The notes under the pieces were generated by a model, which was not told the origin of the DNA, ran no database searches, and worked only from the letters and a program-made list of their open reading frames with translations. Positions 8,222 to 16,928 of a stretch of 64,000 nucleotides of DNA are shown here, piece by piece. The DNA lies in assembly GCA_023409265.1 (NCBI GenBank), contig JAEYHZ010000015.1:62001-126000 (forward strand), read 5' to 3'. How positions within the stretch are numbered: position 1 is the first letter of the stretch; every line of letters begins with the position of its first letter. The translations under genes were made by a program, and so were the position numbers. Source of the stretch: Bacillota bacterium (GTDB lineage Bacteria > Bacillota > Clostridia > Acetivibrionales > DSM-1351).

Positions 8222-8965
8222 TTGCAGGACTATGATGAGTACATTATTCCTCTTAAATGGAAAGTAATTTATTGTTTATTAGCAGCCGCAATTATTTTTT
8301 CTGTTTCATATCTCTTTTACAGAAGCTTGATTTTTGCAGTAATTTTAAGCCCGCTAAGTTTATTTTATCTAAAGTATAAAAAGAAGCAGCTCATTCTTAA
8401 GAGAAAAAATGAATTGAATTTACAGTTTAAGGATTTACTTGCATCACTGTCGTCTTCGCTCGCCGCGGGAAAAGCTATAGAAAACGCATTTATCAATGCT
8501 TTGGACGATCTACATGTCCTTTATCCCGGAGAGGAGGCAAGCATAATAAAGGAAACCAGAATTATAATACGCAAATTATCATTGAATGTAACTGTGGAAG
8601 AGGCAATAAGTGATTTGGCAAAACGCTCAAAATTAGATGACATAATTAACTTTTCCGATGTTATTTGCATTTGCAAAAGAACAGGTGGAAATTTAATTGA
8701 AGCAATTAAAAATGCATCAGGCATTATAAGTGATAAGATTGAAATGAAACAAGAGATCGAAACAATTCTTTCCTCAAGAAAGTTTGAGCAAAAAATCCTG
8801 AACATAATGCCAGTGGGAATGATTTTTATTTTATCTGTTACTGCAGAGGAATATATAAGCCCTGTTTTTACAACAATTCAAGGGAAAGCAGCTATGTCTG
8901 TATGTCTTTTATTATTGATTCTGGCATACATTCTTTCCCATAGAATTATGAATATTAAAATGTGA
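8222..8965 (+). CDS. tadB: TadB-like inner-membrane platform protein
   Basis: About 247 residues with a type II secretion system F domain. There are two hydrophobic segments near the N-terminus, a cytoplasmic helical domain (LSSSLAAGKAIENAF, ICKRTGGNLIEAIKNAS) and C-terminal membrane segments. With TadC it forms the platform above the TadA ATPase. An in-frame ATG at 8177 falls in the right end of the dispersed repeat and has no SD. A TTG at 8222 is eight bases after GGGAG and gives the more usual N-terminus beginning QDYDEYII, so I prefer it. It lies six bases before tadC. Confidence 0.85.
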   Translation: MQDYDEYIIPLKWKVIYCLLAAAIIFSVSYLFYRSLIFAVILSPLSLFYLKYKKKQLILKRKNELNLQFKDLLASLSSSLAAGKAIENAFINALDDLHVLYPGEEASIIKETRIIIRKLSLNVTVEEAISDLAKRSKLDDIINFSDVICICKRTGGNLIEAIKNASGIISDKIEMKQEIETILSSRKFEQKILNIMPVGMIFILSVTAEEYISPVFTTIQGKAAMSVCLLLLILAYILSHRIMNIKM

Positions 8966-8971
8966 GGATAT

Positions 8972-9880
8972 ATGATTTACTTAAGAATAACCAATATAGC
9001 CTTTCTTTTTCTAACTGTTGCAATATTTTTAATAATATTGCTAATGAACGGTAATAAATATTCAGGATATGTAATGGCTTTAGAGGAGAAGGAGTTTGCC
9101 CTGAAAAAGCTGTATCCGTTTGGCTTGTATATCCTGGACCGAACCGGTTATTCATTTGATTCAGCATATGACCGGAAAATTCTAAATTTTATCTCTGAAA
9201 TATATGGACAGGAGTATTCATCTTTTTACGTCAGAGTATTGTATGCAAATAAAATTATTATTGCAGTGCTCTTCATTATAGTAGAGTTGTTTACAGCCCT
9301 GGCCAGTAAATATGACAGTACTTTTTGTGTTTATGTAATCTTACTTTTGGGATTTCTTTTTATTTCAGATGATACCCGGCTTAAAAATAAAGTGAAAAAG
9401 CGAAGGCTGGAGATGCAGTTGGAATTTCCGAATTTTATAAATAAACTTACATTGTTATTAAATGCCGGAATGACTATGACTAAGGCCTGGGAAAAGATAT
9501 CTGAAGACAGAATATCTGCAGTTAACTGTGGTAAGGGAGCATTTTATTCGGAGGTCGATAAAACAGTAGCAGATTTACGGGCCGGTAAGAATGAAGCGGA
9601 AGCATACAGTCTATTTGCAAAGAGGGTAAAAACACCTGAAATTTCAAGACTTATGTCAACAATTTTGCAGAACACAAAAAGAGGTGGAAATGATTTGGTT
9701 CTTTCTCTAAGACTTCAAGCCAATGAGTGTTGGGAAATGCGGAAAAATGCTATAAAAAAATTGGGAGAGGAGGCTTCAACTAAACTTTTATTTCCCATGA
9801 TGATTATGTTTTTCGCAATTATCATAATAGTTGTAACACCTGCGGTTATATCAATGCAGGGAGCAACATCGAATTTTTGA
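8972..9880 (+). CDS. tadC: TadC-like inner-membrane platform protein
   Basis: A 302-residue membrane protein with a T2SSF domain, the second half of the Tad platform. It has a hydrophobic segment at about residues 5-25, another pair around 90-125, the cytoplasmic helical domain (LTLLLNAGMTMTKAWEKIS, ILQNTKRGGNDL) and a C-terminal membrane segment (MMIMFFAIIIIVV). The SD TGAGGA overlaps the tadB stop, pointing to translational coupling. Neighbours and order (tadA-tadB-tadC-flp) support the call. Confidence 0.88.
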   Translation: MIYLRITNIAFLFLTVAIFLIILLMNGNKYSGYVMALEEKEFALKKLYPFGLYILDRTGYSFDSAYDRKILNFISEIYGQEYSSFYVRVLYANKIIIAVLFIIVELFTALASKYDSTFCVYVILLLGFLFISDDTRLKNKVKKRRLEMQLEFPNFINKLTLLLNAGMTMTKAWEKISEDRISAVNCGKGAFYSEVDKTVADLRAGKNEAEAYSLFAKRVKTPEISRLMSTILQNTKRGGNDLVLSLRLQANECWEMRKNAIKKLGEEASTKLLFPMMIMFFAIIIIVVTPAVISMQGATSNF

Positions 9881-9892
9881 CAGGAGGTTAAT

Positions 9893-10102
9893 ATGCTTAC
9901 TACATTAAAAAGATTTATTTTAGAAGAAGATGGTATGGGAACTGTTGAGGTTATCATAATAATTGCCGTACTGGTAGGAGTGGCTTTGCTCTTCAGAAAG
10001 CAGCTGATTAACTTTGTGAATGGTATAATCAATAACCTTTTTCCTGATGCCAGCAAGCTGGAAAACAATAAAACAGGAACACAAGGTTCACTTGGGGGCT
10101 AG
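9893..10102 (+). CDS. flp: Flp-type type IVb major pilin
   Basis: A 69-residue prepilin. A short basic leader ending in EEDG is followed by MGTVEVIIIIAVLVGVALLF, the hydrophobic assembly helix, with a Glu at the fifth mature position as in type IV pilins; cleavage would follow the Gly. The C-terminal tail is short and polar. It is the likely structural subunit polymerised by TadABC. The SD GGAGG is strong, and a GC-rich hairpin starts right at the stop codon, which fits a highly expressed pilin message. Confidence 0.88.
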   Translation: MLTTLKRFILEEDGMGTVEVIIIIAVLVGVALLFRKQLINFVNGIINNLFPDASKLENNKTGTQGSLGG

Positions 10103-10126
10103 CCGGCGGGCCGACCCACCCTCCGG
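10103..10126 (+). other. GC-rich hairpin directly after the pilin gene
   Basis: CCGGCGGG (10103-10110) pairs with CCCTCCGG (10119-10126) with one mismatch, starting on the base after the flp stop codon. No U-tract follows, so it is more likely a stabilising or attenuating structure than a full terminator. Its base composition stands out from the AT-rich surroundings. Confidence 0.6.
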
Positions 10127-10170
10127 ATATTCTGATAGCAGTTTAAATATTCAGCCACACTGAAGGGGCG

Positions 10171-10800
10171 GTGAGAAAAATTAAATATCTAAAAAGAAAA
10201 AATCTTATATTTCACAGAGGCAGTTTTACAGTCGAGGCTTCAATTATTTTTTCACTTGTGTTTTTGATTACTGTTCTTCTGGTTTATGTCTTTATAATCA
10301 TGTACCAGTACATAGTACTACAAGGCGTTACCAGTGAGACATCCAACCGGGGGGCATATTTTTATGTAAATCAGTCTGATTTAAGAAACAACAACCTCAT
10401 AAAATCAGATTTATATTGGAGAATCTTTGATTCAAAAGCGCAGAGTAAAACGGATTCCATTAAATCATATGCGTCTGAAAGCCTGGAGCCAGCAATTATT
10501 ACAACAACCAAGGAAGTCAATGTTAATACATCTTTTAGTTATTTGATAAAACATATAAAAGTTACTATTATTGAGCATTATCCAATTCCCATTGGAGGTA
10601 TGCTAACTGTTTTTGGTATATCTCCCTCCCTTCAGCTTCAGGCGCAAACATCATCTCCGCTGGAGGATAATGCGGAATTCGTTAGGAATCTGGACATGAT
10701 CATGGATATTAAGAATTGTCTTGTGAACAGCGATAACAAATGGATTGGCAGCGGATCAAAAGTAAATGAAGTTCTTGATAAGCTAATAAACAGGCTCTAA
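10171..10800 (+). CDS. TadE-like pseudopilin
   Basis: A 209-residue protein with a class III-type N-terminus: basic residues, then GSFTVEASIIFSLVFLITVLLVYVF, a TadE-like hydrophobic helix with Glu soon after the cleavage region. The rest would be outside the membrane. Minor pseudopilins of this kind are matured by the prepilin peptidase and needed for Flp assembly. The GTG start at 10171 follows AAGGGG. It lies between the pilin and two larger homologues. Confidence 0.75.
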   Translation: MRKIKYLKRKNLIFHRGSFTVEASIIFSLVFLITVLLVYVFIIMYQYIVLQGVTSETSNRGAYFYVNQSDLRNNNLIKSDLYWRIFDSKAQSKTDSIKSYASESLEPAIITTTKEVNVNTSFSYLIKHIKVTIIEHYPIPIGGMLTVFGISPSLQLQAQTSSPLEDNAEFVRNLDMIMDIKNCLVNSDNKWIGSGSKVNEVLDKLINRL

Positions 10801-10817
10801 AGGATGGGTGTAATAAG

Positions 10818-12965
10818 TTGAAAATTTTCAGGTTAATTAATTTTAGAGGTTCAATTACTGTATTCATAAGTATAGTTTTATCTTCAATTTTTCTGGTGGT
10901 AGGGGCTTTTACAGACGCAGCAAGAATAAGGCTGGCACATTCCCAGGTACAGCGGGCCAATCAAGCTGCTTTGTCATCAGTTCTTGCCTGCTATAATAAC
11001 CAGCTTAAGGACCAATACGGTTTATTCGGAGTATTTCAGGACCATGAATCGCTATATGACTGTTTTGAAGAGTACTTTACCCAAAATTTAAACCTTGGCA
11101 GCCAGGATATATTATATGGCTTTAATATTGAAAGTATCGGACTTGAACAGCCCCTGAACCTTGAAAATACAGATATATTTGAAAACCAGATCATGGAGTT
11201 TATGAAATATCGGGCACCGTATGAGATAGCTACCGATCTGCTTTCAAAGATAGAAGGTATTAAGAATATATCAAGCGGTTCAAAGCTCTATAAAAGAAAA
11301 ATGGAAACTGATAAAAAAGCAGGCAGTATTGGGGAAAAGCAAATGCAACTTGAGGACAAGACCCAGAAGATAAATAACAGTAGAATTTCTTCAGAAATAC
11401 AGGCTTTAAAGAATAAATTTATTGACCAAAGTTCTATTCAAAAGGATATTAAAGAAAAATTAAGCAGCCTGAATAAATTACTTTCAAGCGAAAAGGAAAT
11501 TACAGCAAGAGAAAGCTTGATAAGTGAATTAAAAGCTTTAACAGCCGAACTTGATTCTGTAAATAAAGAAAAAAAGGATATTAAAGCTGCAATAATGGAT
11601 AGTTTAAACATGTATAAAAGTTTGAATTCCGATGCTAAAGCATACGCACAAAGAATAACGGAACAAAAAGATGAACTTCTAAACAGGATTGAGGAAGAAA
11701 TAAAATTTGTACAAGACAGCCAGGATGGGTTGGAAGAACTTACAAAGGCTTATAATGATAGCCTTTCACACATGAAGTCTGCCATAAAAGAAGATAATTC
11801 GGGTTTTATAATTGGTACGCTGGAGAGAAACCTTAGCAGCTGTCAAAATATCATTAATAAGGAAAAAGGCAGCGAAGATGACTTCATATCGGCGCTGGGC
11901 AGCTTATCGGATTCAGATACCATAAACTATGTTTTTAATAAGTCGGGACCTTCACATTCTGAGGATGAGGACAACCGGGATAAAGTAATACAAACGCTTA
12001 AAAAGACTTTCAGCCAAAAAGGCGAGATGAAAACTATCGAAAGTATGGTATTTAGGCAACTGCCCTCCCAAAAAAGAAGTCTTCCCGAGGAAAATTCCAC
12101 CTGGGATATCATGGATTTTAACTCCATTAACGGTGCTGAGGAGCAATTGGATTATCTCGCCGAAAAGGAAAACAGCCTGACTCAGATAGCTTCCAATATA
12201 ATGGATGAGTTATTCATAAATGAATATATTATGGGTATATTCAGACACGATGTTCCATTATTAAAGGATGAAGAGGACAGCAAAGCCTATAACCTGAGGT
12301 CGGAGGATAAATCTAAAAGAGATGGTCTTTTTTCAAATTATGAAGTTGAGTATGTTATAAATGGAAACAAGGATGAAGCAATTAACTACATGCTTATAAA
12401 ATCAGAAATTATGGCTATAAGGCTTATATCAAACGTAATACACATTTATACTGATGCCTCCAAAATGAGCAGAGTAACAAGCCTGGCAGCTGCTCTGAGC
12501 AGTTGGAATGCAGGCTTGTCAACACCACTGATTCAGACAATGCTGGTATTTTCATGGGCTATGTTTGAATCGGTGTATGATCTTGAACAGTTAGGTCTTG
12601 GTGAAAAAATAGCATTGTTTAAAACAAAAAACCAATGGAAAACAGATATCTCCGGTGCTGTCAGCAAGCAAAAAGTAGCTGATACTGAAAAAAATCCTTT
12701 TTTACTGAGTTATCATGACTATCTGAGAATCTTCCTTCTTTTAACCGATAAAGACAAAAAAATCGCCAGAGTTCAGGATCTTGTACAGTTGAATGTAGGG
12801 CTTTCAAGCTCGGGATTTGTACTTGACAATACTTATGTCTTTCTTAAAGCTGATACAGCTGTTTCAATTAAAAATCTTTTTGTATCATTTCCTTCTTTTA
12901 CAACCTCATCAAGGTTAAATATTTCAAGAAGTTATATTGATGAAAGTATGTATTTAGGATATTAA
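10818..12965 (+). CDS. Large TadG-like pseudopilin with coiled coil (DUF5702-like)
   Basis: A 715-residue protein beginning with a prepilin-like segment (RGSITVFISIVLSSIFLVVGAF) followed by DAARIRLAHSQVQRANQAAL, a pattern typical of TadG/TadE-like proteins. The hydrophobic helix lacks the usual Glu (TVFIS rather than TVEAS). Residues about 160-340 are rich in Lys, Glu, Ser and Leu with heptad-like spacing and probably form a long extracytoplasmic coiled coil. The C-terminal third contains conserved-looking hydrophobic helices. TTG start at 10818 after AGGATGGG. Its exact role in the pilus is unknown; it might form a tip or envelope-spanning part in an organism without an outer membrane. Confidence 0.7.
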   Translation: MKIFRLINFRGSITVFISIVLSSIFLVVGAFTDAARIRLAHSQVQRANQAALSSVLACYNNQLKDQYGLFGVFQDHESLYDCFEEYFTQNLNLGSQDILYGFNIESIGLEQPLNLENTDIFENQIMEFMKYRAPYEIATDLLSKIEGIKNISSGSKLYKRKMETDKKAGSIGEKQMQLEDKTQKINNSRISSEIQALKNKFIDQSSIQKDIKEKLSSLNKLLSSEKEITARESLISELKALTAELDSVNKEKKDIKAAIMDSLNMYKSLNSDAKAYAQRITEQKDELLNRIEEEIKFVQDSQDGLEELTKAYNDSLSHMKSAIKEDNSGFIIGTLERNLSSCQNIINKEKGSEDDFISALGSLSDSDTINYVFNKSGPSHSEDEDNRDKVIQTLKKTFSQKGEMKTIESMVFRQLPSQKRSLPEENSTWDIMDFNSINGAEEQLDYLAEKENSLTQIASNIMDELFINEYIMGIFRHDVPLLKDEEDSKAYNLRSEDKSKRDGLFSNYEVEYVINGNKDEAINYMLIKSEIMAIRLISNVIHIYTDASKMSRVTSLAAALSSWNAGLSTPLIQTMLVFSWAMFESVYDLEQLGLGEKIALFKTKNQWKTDISGAVSKQKVADTEKNPFLLSYHDYLRIFLLLTDKDKKIARVQDLVQLNVGLSSSGFVLDNTYVFLKADTAVSIKNLFVSFPSFTTSSRLNISRSYIDESMYLGY

Positions 12966-12987
12966 ATTCCTAGGTTAGGGGGCTGCT

Positions 12988-14067
12988 GTGAAGACCAGAA
13001 TATTTATGAGAGGATCAATTACAGTTGAAGCTGCTGTTATGCTGCCGTTTTTTATAATTGTTATCATGGCGTTTGTATTTATAATGAAGGTCTATTACAC
13101 TTATGAAATAATGCAGAATGCAATAACAGGAGCATCAAAGGAGATGAGTGTATACGGGCTGTTATATTACAAGACCGGTGCCGAGGAAATTATAAGCGGA
13201 ATTGAAAAAGTTAGCAGTTCTGATACAGCAAGCGATACTCTTGGAGATAACTGGTTAACCTCAAGTATACAAAAGGCTGGGAAAGATGCAACCGACTATG
13301 TCAGAGCCCAGCTAGCATTTATTCCTGTGGCAAAGCTGTTGGTTAGTAAAAATCTTGAGGAAAGCTTTGATTTGGAAGTCGATGAAGGTCTCAGACAGTT
13401 GAATATAGCAAATGGTTTTCAAGGTATTGCATTCTCTGAGAGTAAAATGCTTGCTGATGGTAAGAGTATCAATATTTCAGTATGCTATGAACTAAAGTTT
13501 CCTTTCTTAACTGACATACTACCGGGAGTAAAAGTTAAACAGAGTGCTTCATGCTGCATCTGGGCAGGTGAGGATGGGGTGGCTGCTGAAGCTCCCGGGG
13601 ATGAGAATGCTACAGGTATATGGGATATGACTAATATAAAGCGCGGCCGGGAGATAAGAAAGCTTCAAGGGGCAAATTTACCATTTAATTTTCCCACCGT
13701 TGCAAAGTTTGAAAATGGAACGGTTTCCAGCATAAAAAGCATGAATATTGATGAAGAGTATTATCAATATTCAGAAAATATAAAGCTTAAAATAATAGGT
13801 TACATAAATAAACTCGAAGAGTTTAATGGGGATACATGTGGGACAGTTTCAATCAGTAGTTCTGATATTTACAAAAAGGAACTTTTGTTAATTATACCCG
13901 AAACAGAATTGAACATGAGCCAGCAAAATGCAATAAACGAGTGTATATTTCTGGCAGGCCGTAAAGGAATAGATTTAAATATTGTTAAGGCTTACGGGAA
14001 ACCGGGCGCAGGTGGCACTGCTTCAGGACCGGATGGGAATACCGAAGCAGAAGGAGAGGAAAAATGA
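12988..14067 (+). CDS. TadE-like pseudopilin
   Basis: 359 residues starting with a prepilin segment, RGSITVEAAVMLPFFIIVI, which has the Glu expected at position five of the mature chain. The long C-terminal part is predicted extracytoplasmic and ends in a Gly/Ala/Glu-rich tail. GTG start at 12988 after TTAGGGGG. The stop overlaps the start of the following prepilin peptidase by four bases (ATGA), indicating coupling. It is probably processed by that peptidase. Confidence 0.75.
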   Translation: MKTRIFMRGSITVEAAVMLPFFIIVIMAFVFIMKVYYTYEIMQNAITGASKEMSVYGLLYYKTGAEEIISGIEKVSSSDTASDTLGDNWLTSSIQKAGKDATDYVRAQLAFIPVAKLLVSKNLEESFDLEVDEGLRQLNIANGFQGIAFSESKMLADGKSINISVCYELKFPFLTDILPGVKVKQSASCCIWAGEDGVAAEAPGDENATGIWDMTNIKRGREIRKLQGANLPFNFPTVAKFENGTVSSIKSMNIDEEYYQYSENIKLKIIGYINKLEEFNGDTCGTVSISSSDIYKKELLLIIPETELNMSQQNAINECIFLAGRKGIDLNIVKAYGKPGAGGTASGPDGNTEAEGEEK

Positions 14068-14666
14068 ATTGTGTGGACAAAATATTAATTAGACTCAATA
14101 ACAAACCTATAAATAATCTGGTGGATAAAATCATAAATAAAGGGAGTGAAAAGCCAAATGCCATTTCGATTATTTTTTGCTCCGTAATAGCCCTATACTC
14201 AACAACACATTTCCTGTTTAACTTAAAGGGTGGAACAGATTCCATTTATATTCACTTTCTAATTCTCATTCAATTTGTTGCTGCCATAAGTGACATCAAT
14301 GATAAAATGATACCGCTGCAGTTAACGCTTGGGGCAATGTCTTCGGGAATTTTAATTATGTTGTATTTTGAAAGTTTGGATGTTTTAAAGGAACATATAA
14401 TCAGCGCAGGACTTGCTTTCATAATTTTGCTTATATTGCTGCTTATTTCAAAAGGTCAGATTGGGGGAGGAGATCTGATGTTATTTATGGTAACAGGCTT
14501 TTTCACAGGTATTCCCTCAATGTTGAGCATACTGTTTCTTTCTGTTGTAATCTCGGGCCTTTTCTCCATTGTACTTGTAGTTTTTAAGAAGCGCAGGAAA
14601 AGTACCGAAATACCCTTTGCTCCTTTTGTACTATTTGCTACCTCTATTTCGGCCATATATTTATAA
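14064..14666 (+). CDS. Prepilin peptidase, A24 family (TadV/CpaA-like), first copy
   Basis: A 200-residue polytopic membrane protease that cleaves prepilin leaders. Both catalytic Asp motifs are visible: SDINDKMIP and GGGD (GQIGGGDLMLF). The N-terminal methylase domain of PilD-type enzymes is absent, as in TadV. It overlaps the upstream TadE-like gene by four bases. A second A24 peptidase occurs at 16354-16863, so this operon has two. Confidence 0.85.
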   Translation: MNCVDKILIRLNNKPINNLVDKIINKGSEKPNAISIIFCSVIALYSTTHFLFNLKGGTDSIYIHFLILIQFVAAISDINDKMIPLQLTLGAMSSGILIMLYFESLDVLKEHIISAGLAFIILLILLLISKGQIGGGDLMLFMVTGFFTGIPSMLSILFLSVVISGLFSIVLVVFKKRRKSTEIPFAPFVLFATSISAIYL

Positions 14667-14734
14667 ATAAAATAATATTATTTCATTCAGTTAAAAATGA
14701 CGAGTAGTTTAATTATTACGAGGTGAAATTTTAT

Positions 14735-16357
14735 ATGGATAAAGATTTTGAAATTGAAAATGATTTTCAAAATGGATTTGATGTACTTTATGAAAATAAT
14801 TCAACATCCAATTATTTGATACTTAGGGTAAGAGATAACAGCAGGGTAATGAATTATCAGGTTCAGATGCTATTGCACAACACGATAAACGGACTTCTTG
14901 AATTCAATATAAATTATATAGGAGAACAAATAAATTGTTTTTATGATGTTACCTCGAAATGTAATTTGGTTAGTTTTATGTCTAGAAAACGGTTTCTAAG
15001 GAATGAGTTTTTAATTTTGCTCCTTAACATAATCAATAATATCAGTTATATAAAAAACTATTTATTATATGATTATAATATCCTGCTTGATGAAAAATTT
15101 ATTTATGTTGAACCTGAAAAATCTGAAATTTTCTTTGTATATCTGCCTTTTACAAGAGATAAAAACGACTATAAAAGTTTTCTTTTGAAGCTTATTGTTG
15201 AGATGGTCAATTTCCATGATGAGGACAGCGACAACTACATTCAGAGATTACTCGAGGTCATAAAAAGTGAATTTTTCAGCTTAAGTGCTGTTAAGGCTCT
15301 AATTGAAAACCTTCTTGGTAATGATATTAAGGGAAAGCCCCAAAGTGTGGTTAAAACAGCAGAAGAAAAGCAGGAACCGACAGTTGAGAAAAAGATTGTA
15401 AAAAGTATTCCTGCAAAGAGTAGTGTAAAAATTCCCCAGCATAATAATCCTAACCTGCAGGAGGCAGAGAAAAAAGCTGATAAGCTTAAGCCTGATGTAA
15501 TATCACTCTTAAATGAAAATTCTCTTCAGCCGGTAAAGAATACTCAGCCATCTAAATTTAAGGGACATCTTTCATCAATAGTCTTTTTATTAATGCAGCC
15601 TGCTTTTGCGGGACTTTTTATATTTACAATTTTAAGTAAGTTTGCGAAAGAGAGTGAAAATCGAAGCTTAACAACTATTATACTTTTACTGATATTTATT
15701 TGTGCCGATATATTTGTCTACAGATTACTAAATGAGAAATATAAGGAAACAGAAGGAGATAATGTTTCTGGTGCATTGGAATTTATCTCCAATAAAATGA
15801 AAAGCAGCGAATGTACCGGAAAGTCAAGTAAATCAGCAATAGTTCCTCCTAAAACAAAAGCAAATAAAATGGATGGCTTATCCGGCCCGGTTAAAGCTTC
15901 TTTTGATAATAACCCGTCTTTTGGGGTTAAAGCTTTTAAACCAGACTATACTTCTACTGCAGTTGATCATAAACATTCACATAGTGCTGTATCCAGATTT
16001 CACGGTGAAACAGAAATAATTGTCAGACCAAAAATCAAAGCTGCTGCATTTTTTAAGGCAATAGAGGGAGAAGCTGTAATTGAGCTTGATAAAAAAAGTG
16101 TTCTCATAGGAAGAATGGAAGGATTGGTTGATACAGTACTGATTAGCAGTGCCGTGGGTAAAATACATGCAGAGGTTTTAAAGGAAGAAAGCGGGTACTA
16201 CCTTATTGACTGCAACTCCAGGAACGGAACTTTTATTAACGATAAAAGGCTAGTCCCAAACACTAAGAATAGAATTTCAGATAAGGATGTTATTCGGTTT
16301 GCAAATAAGGAATTTAAATTTATCAATACAGCTGAACCTGGAGTGGAGATTACATGA
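14735..16357 (+). CDS. FHA-domain membrane protein (DUF6382-like N-terminus)
   Basis: 540 residues. The N-terminal region of about 160 residues resembles the DUF6382 domain found before FHA domains in Firmicutes. A charged linker leads to two hydrophobic segments (about residues 285-325) and a C-terminal FHA domain with GRMEG near 458 and NSRNGTFIN near 492, the phosphothreonine-binding loops. Start: GTG at 14723 is in frame, but GAGGTG (14720-14725) is a good SD for ATG 14735, which I chose. It overlaps the next gene by four bases. It may link Ser/Thr kinase signalling to pilus assembly; no kinase is encoded nearby. Confidence 0.78.
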   Translation: MDKDFEIENDFQNGFDVLYENNSTSNYLILRVRDNSRVMNYQVQMLLHNTINGLLEFNINYIGEQINCFYDVTSKCNLVSFMSRKRFLRNEFLILLLNIINNISYIKNYLLYDYNILLDEKFIYVEPEKSEIFFVYLPFTRDKNDYKSFLLKLIVEMVNFHDEDSDNYIQRLLEVIKSEFFSLSAVKALIENLLGNDIKGKPQSVVKTAEEKQEPTVEKKIVKSIPAKSSVKIPQHNNPNLQEAEKKADKLKPDVISLLNENSLQPVKNTQPSKFKGHLSSIVFLLMQPAFAGLFIFTILSKFAKESENRSLTTIILLLIFICADIFVYRLLNEKYKETEGDNVSGALEFISNKMKSSECTGKSSKSAIVPPKTKANKMDGLSGPVKASFDNNPSFGVKAFKPDYTSTAVDHKHSHSAVSRFHGETEIIVRPKIKAAAFFKAIEGEAVIELDKKSVLIGRMEGLVDTVLISSAVGKIHAEVLKEESGYYLIDCNSRNGTFINDKRLVPNTKNRISDKDVIRFANKEFKFINTAEPGVEIT

Positions 16358-16863
16358 TGATTTACATAATCCTTTTTGCTTTGCTTTTGCTCTCAATAAG
16401 CAGTGATTTAAAAACTTCAAAAATAAAAAATTTATATGTGCTGTTTGCAGCCATAGCCGGAATGGGAATCAACACTTATTTCCAAGGAATAGAGGGTATA
16501 AAAATGAGTGTTTACGGAATTATTATACCTGTGGTTTTTCTGGGAATATTTTTTTATACCGGGCTCTTAGGTGCCGGGGATATAAAGCTTTTTAGCGCCA
16601 TAGGTTCATTGGTGGGCTGGGAGTGCGGTTTGTACATAATGGTATACACTTTTTTAACAGCCGGTATTTTCTCACTGATAAAACTAATTAGAACTGCCGA
16701 TTTAAGGAAAAGCTTTTTGTTATTGGGCCGTGATTTAAAGCTGGGCTTTTATTCAGGGAACTTTGACGAGTTACAAGCTGGAGGGGCAAAACATATAATA
16801 AAACTCTCACCTTTTATTGCAGCTGGGGCAGGTATCCAGCTGCTTGTAAACTGTTTGGCTTAA
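16354..16863 (+). CDS. Prepilin peptidase, A24 family (TadV/CpaA-like), second copy
   Basis: 169 residues, polytopic. Catalytic Asp residues lie in SSDLKTSKI and GAGD (GLLGAGDIKLF). It is the last gene of the Tad operon and overlaps the FHA gene by ATGA. Having two peptidases in one operon suggests separate substrates (pilin against pseudopilins) or partial redundancy; the sequence does not decide this. Confidence 0.85.
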   Translation: MMIYIILFALLLLSISSDLKTSKIKNLYVLFAAIAGMGINTYFQGIEGIKMSVYGIIIPVVFLGIFFYTGLLGAGDIKLFSAIGSLVGWECGLYIMVYTFLTAGIFSLIKLIRTADLRKSFLLLGRDLKLGFYSGNFDELQAGGAKHIIKLSPFIAAGAGIQLLVNCLA

Positions 16864-16893
16864 TCATATTTTAGAAAAGCAATCCCTGATTAA

Positions 16894-16928
16894 CCAAAAG
16901 CATAGAATAAAAATCCTATTGCTTTTGG
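16894..16928. terminator. Hairpin between convergent Tad operon and patatin gene
   Basis: CCAAAAGC (16894-16901) pairs with GCTTTTGG (16921-16928), extended by ATAG/CTAT. It overlaps the 3' end of the minus-strand patatin gene. There is no long U-tract, so termination is probable but not certain. Confidence 0.45.
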
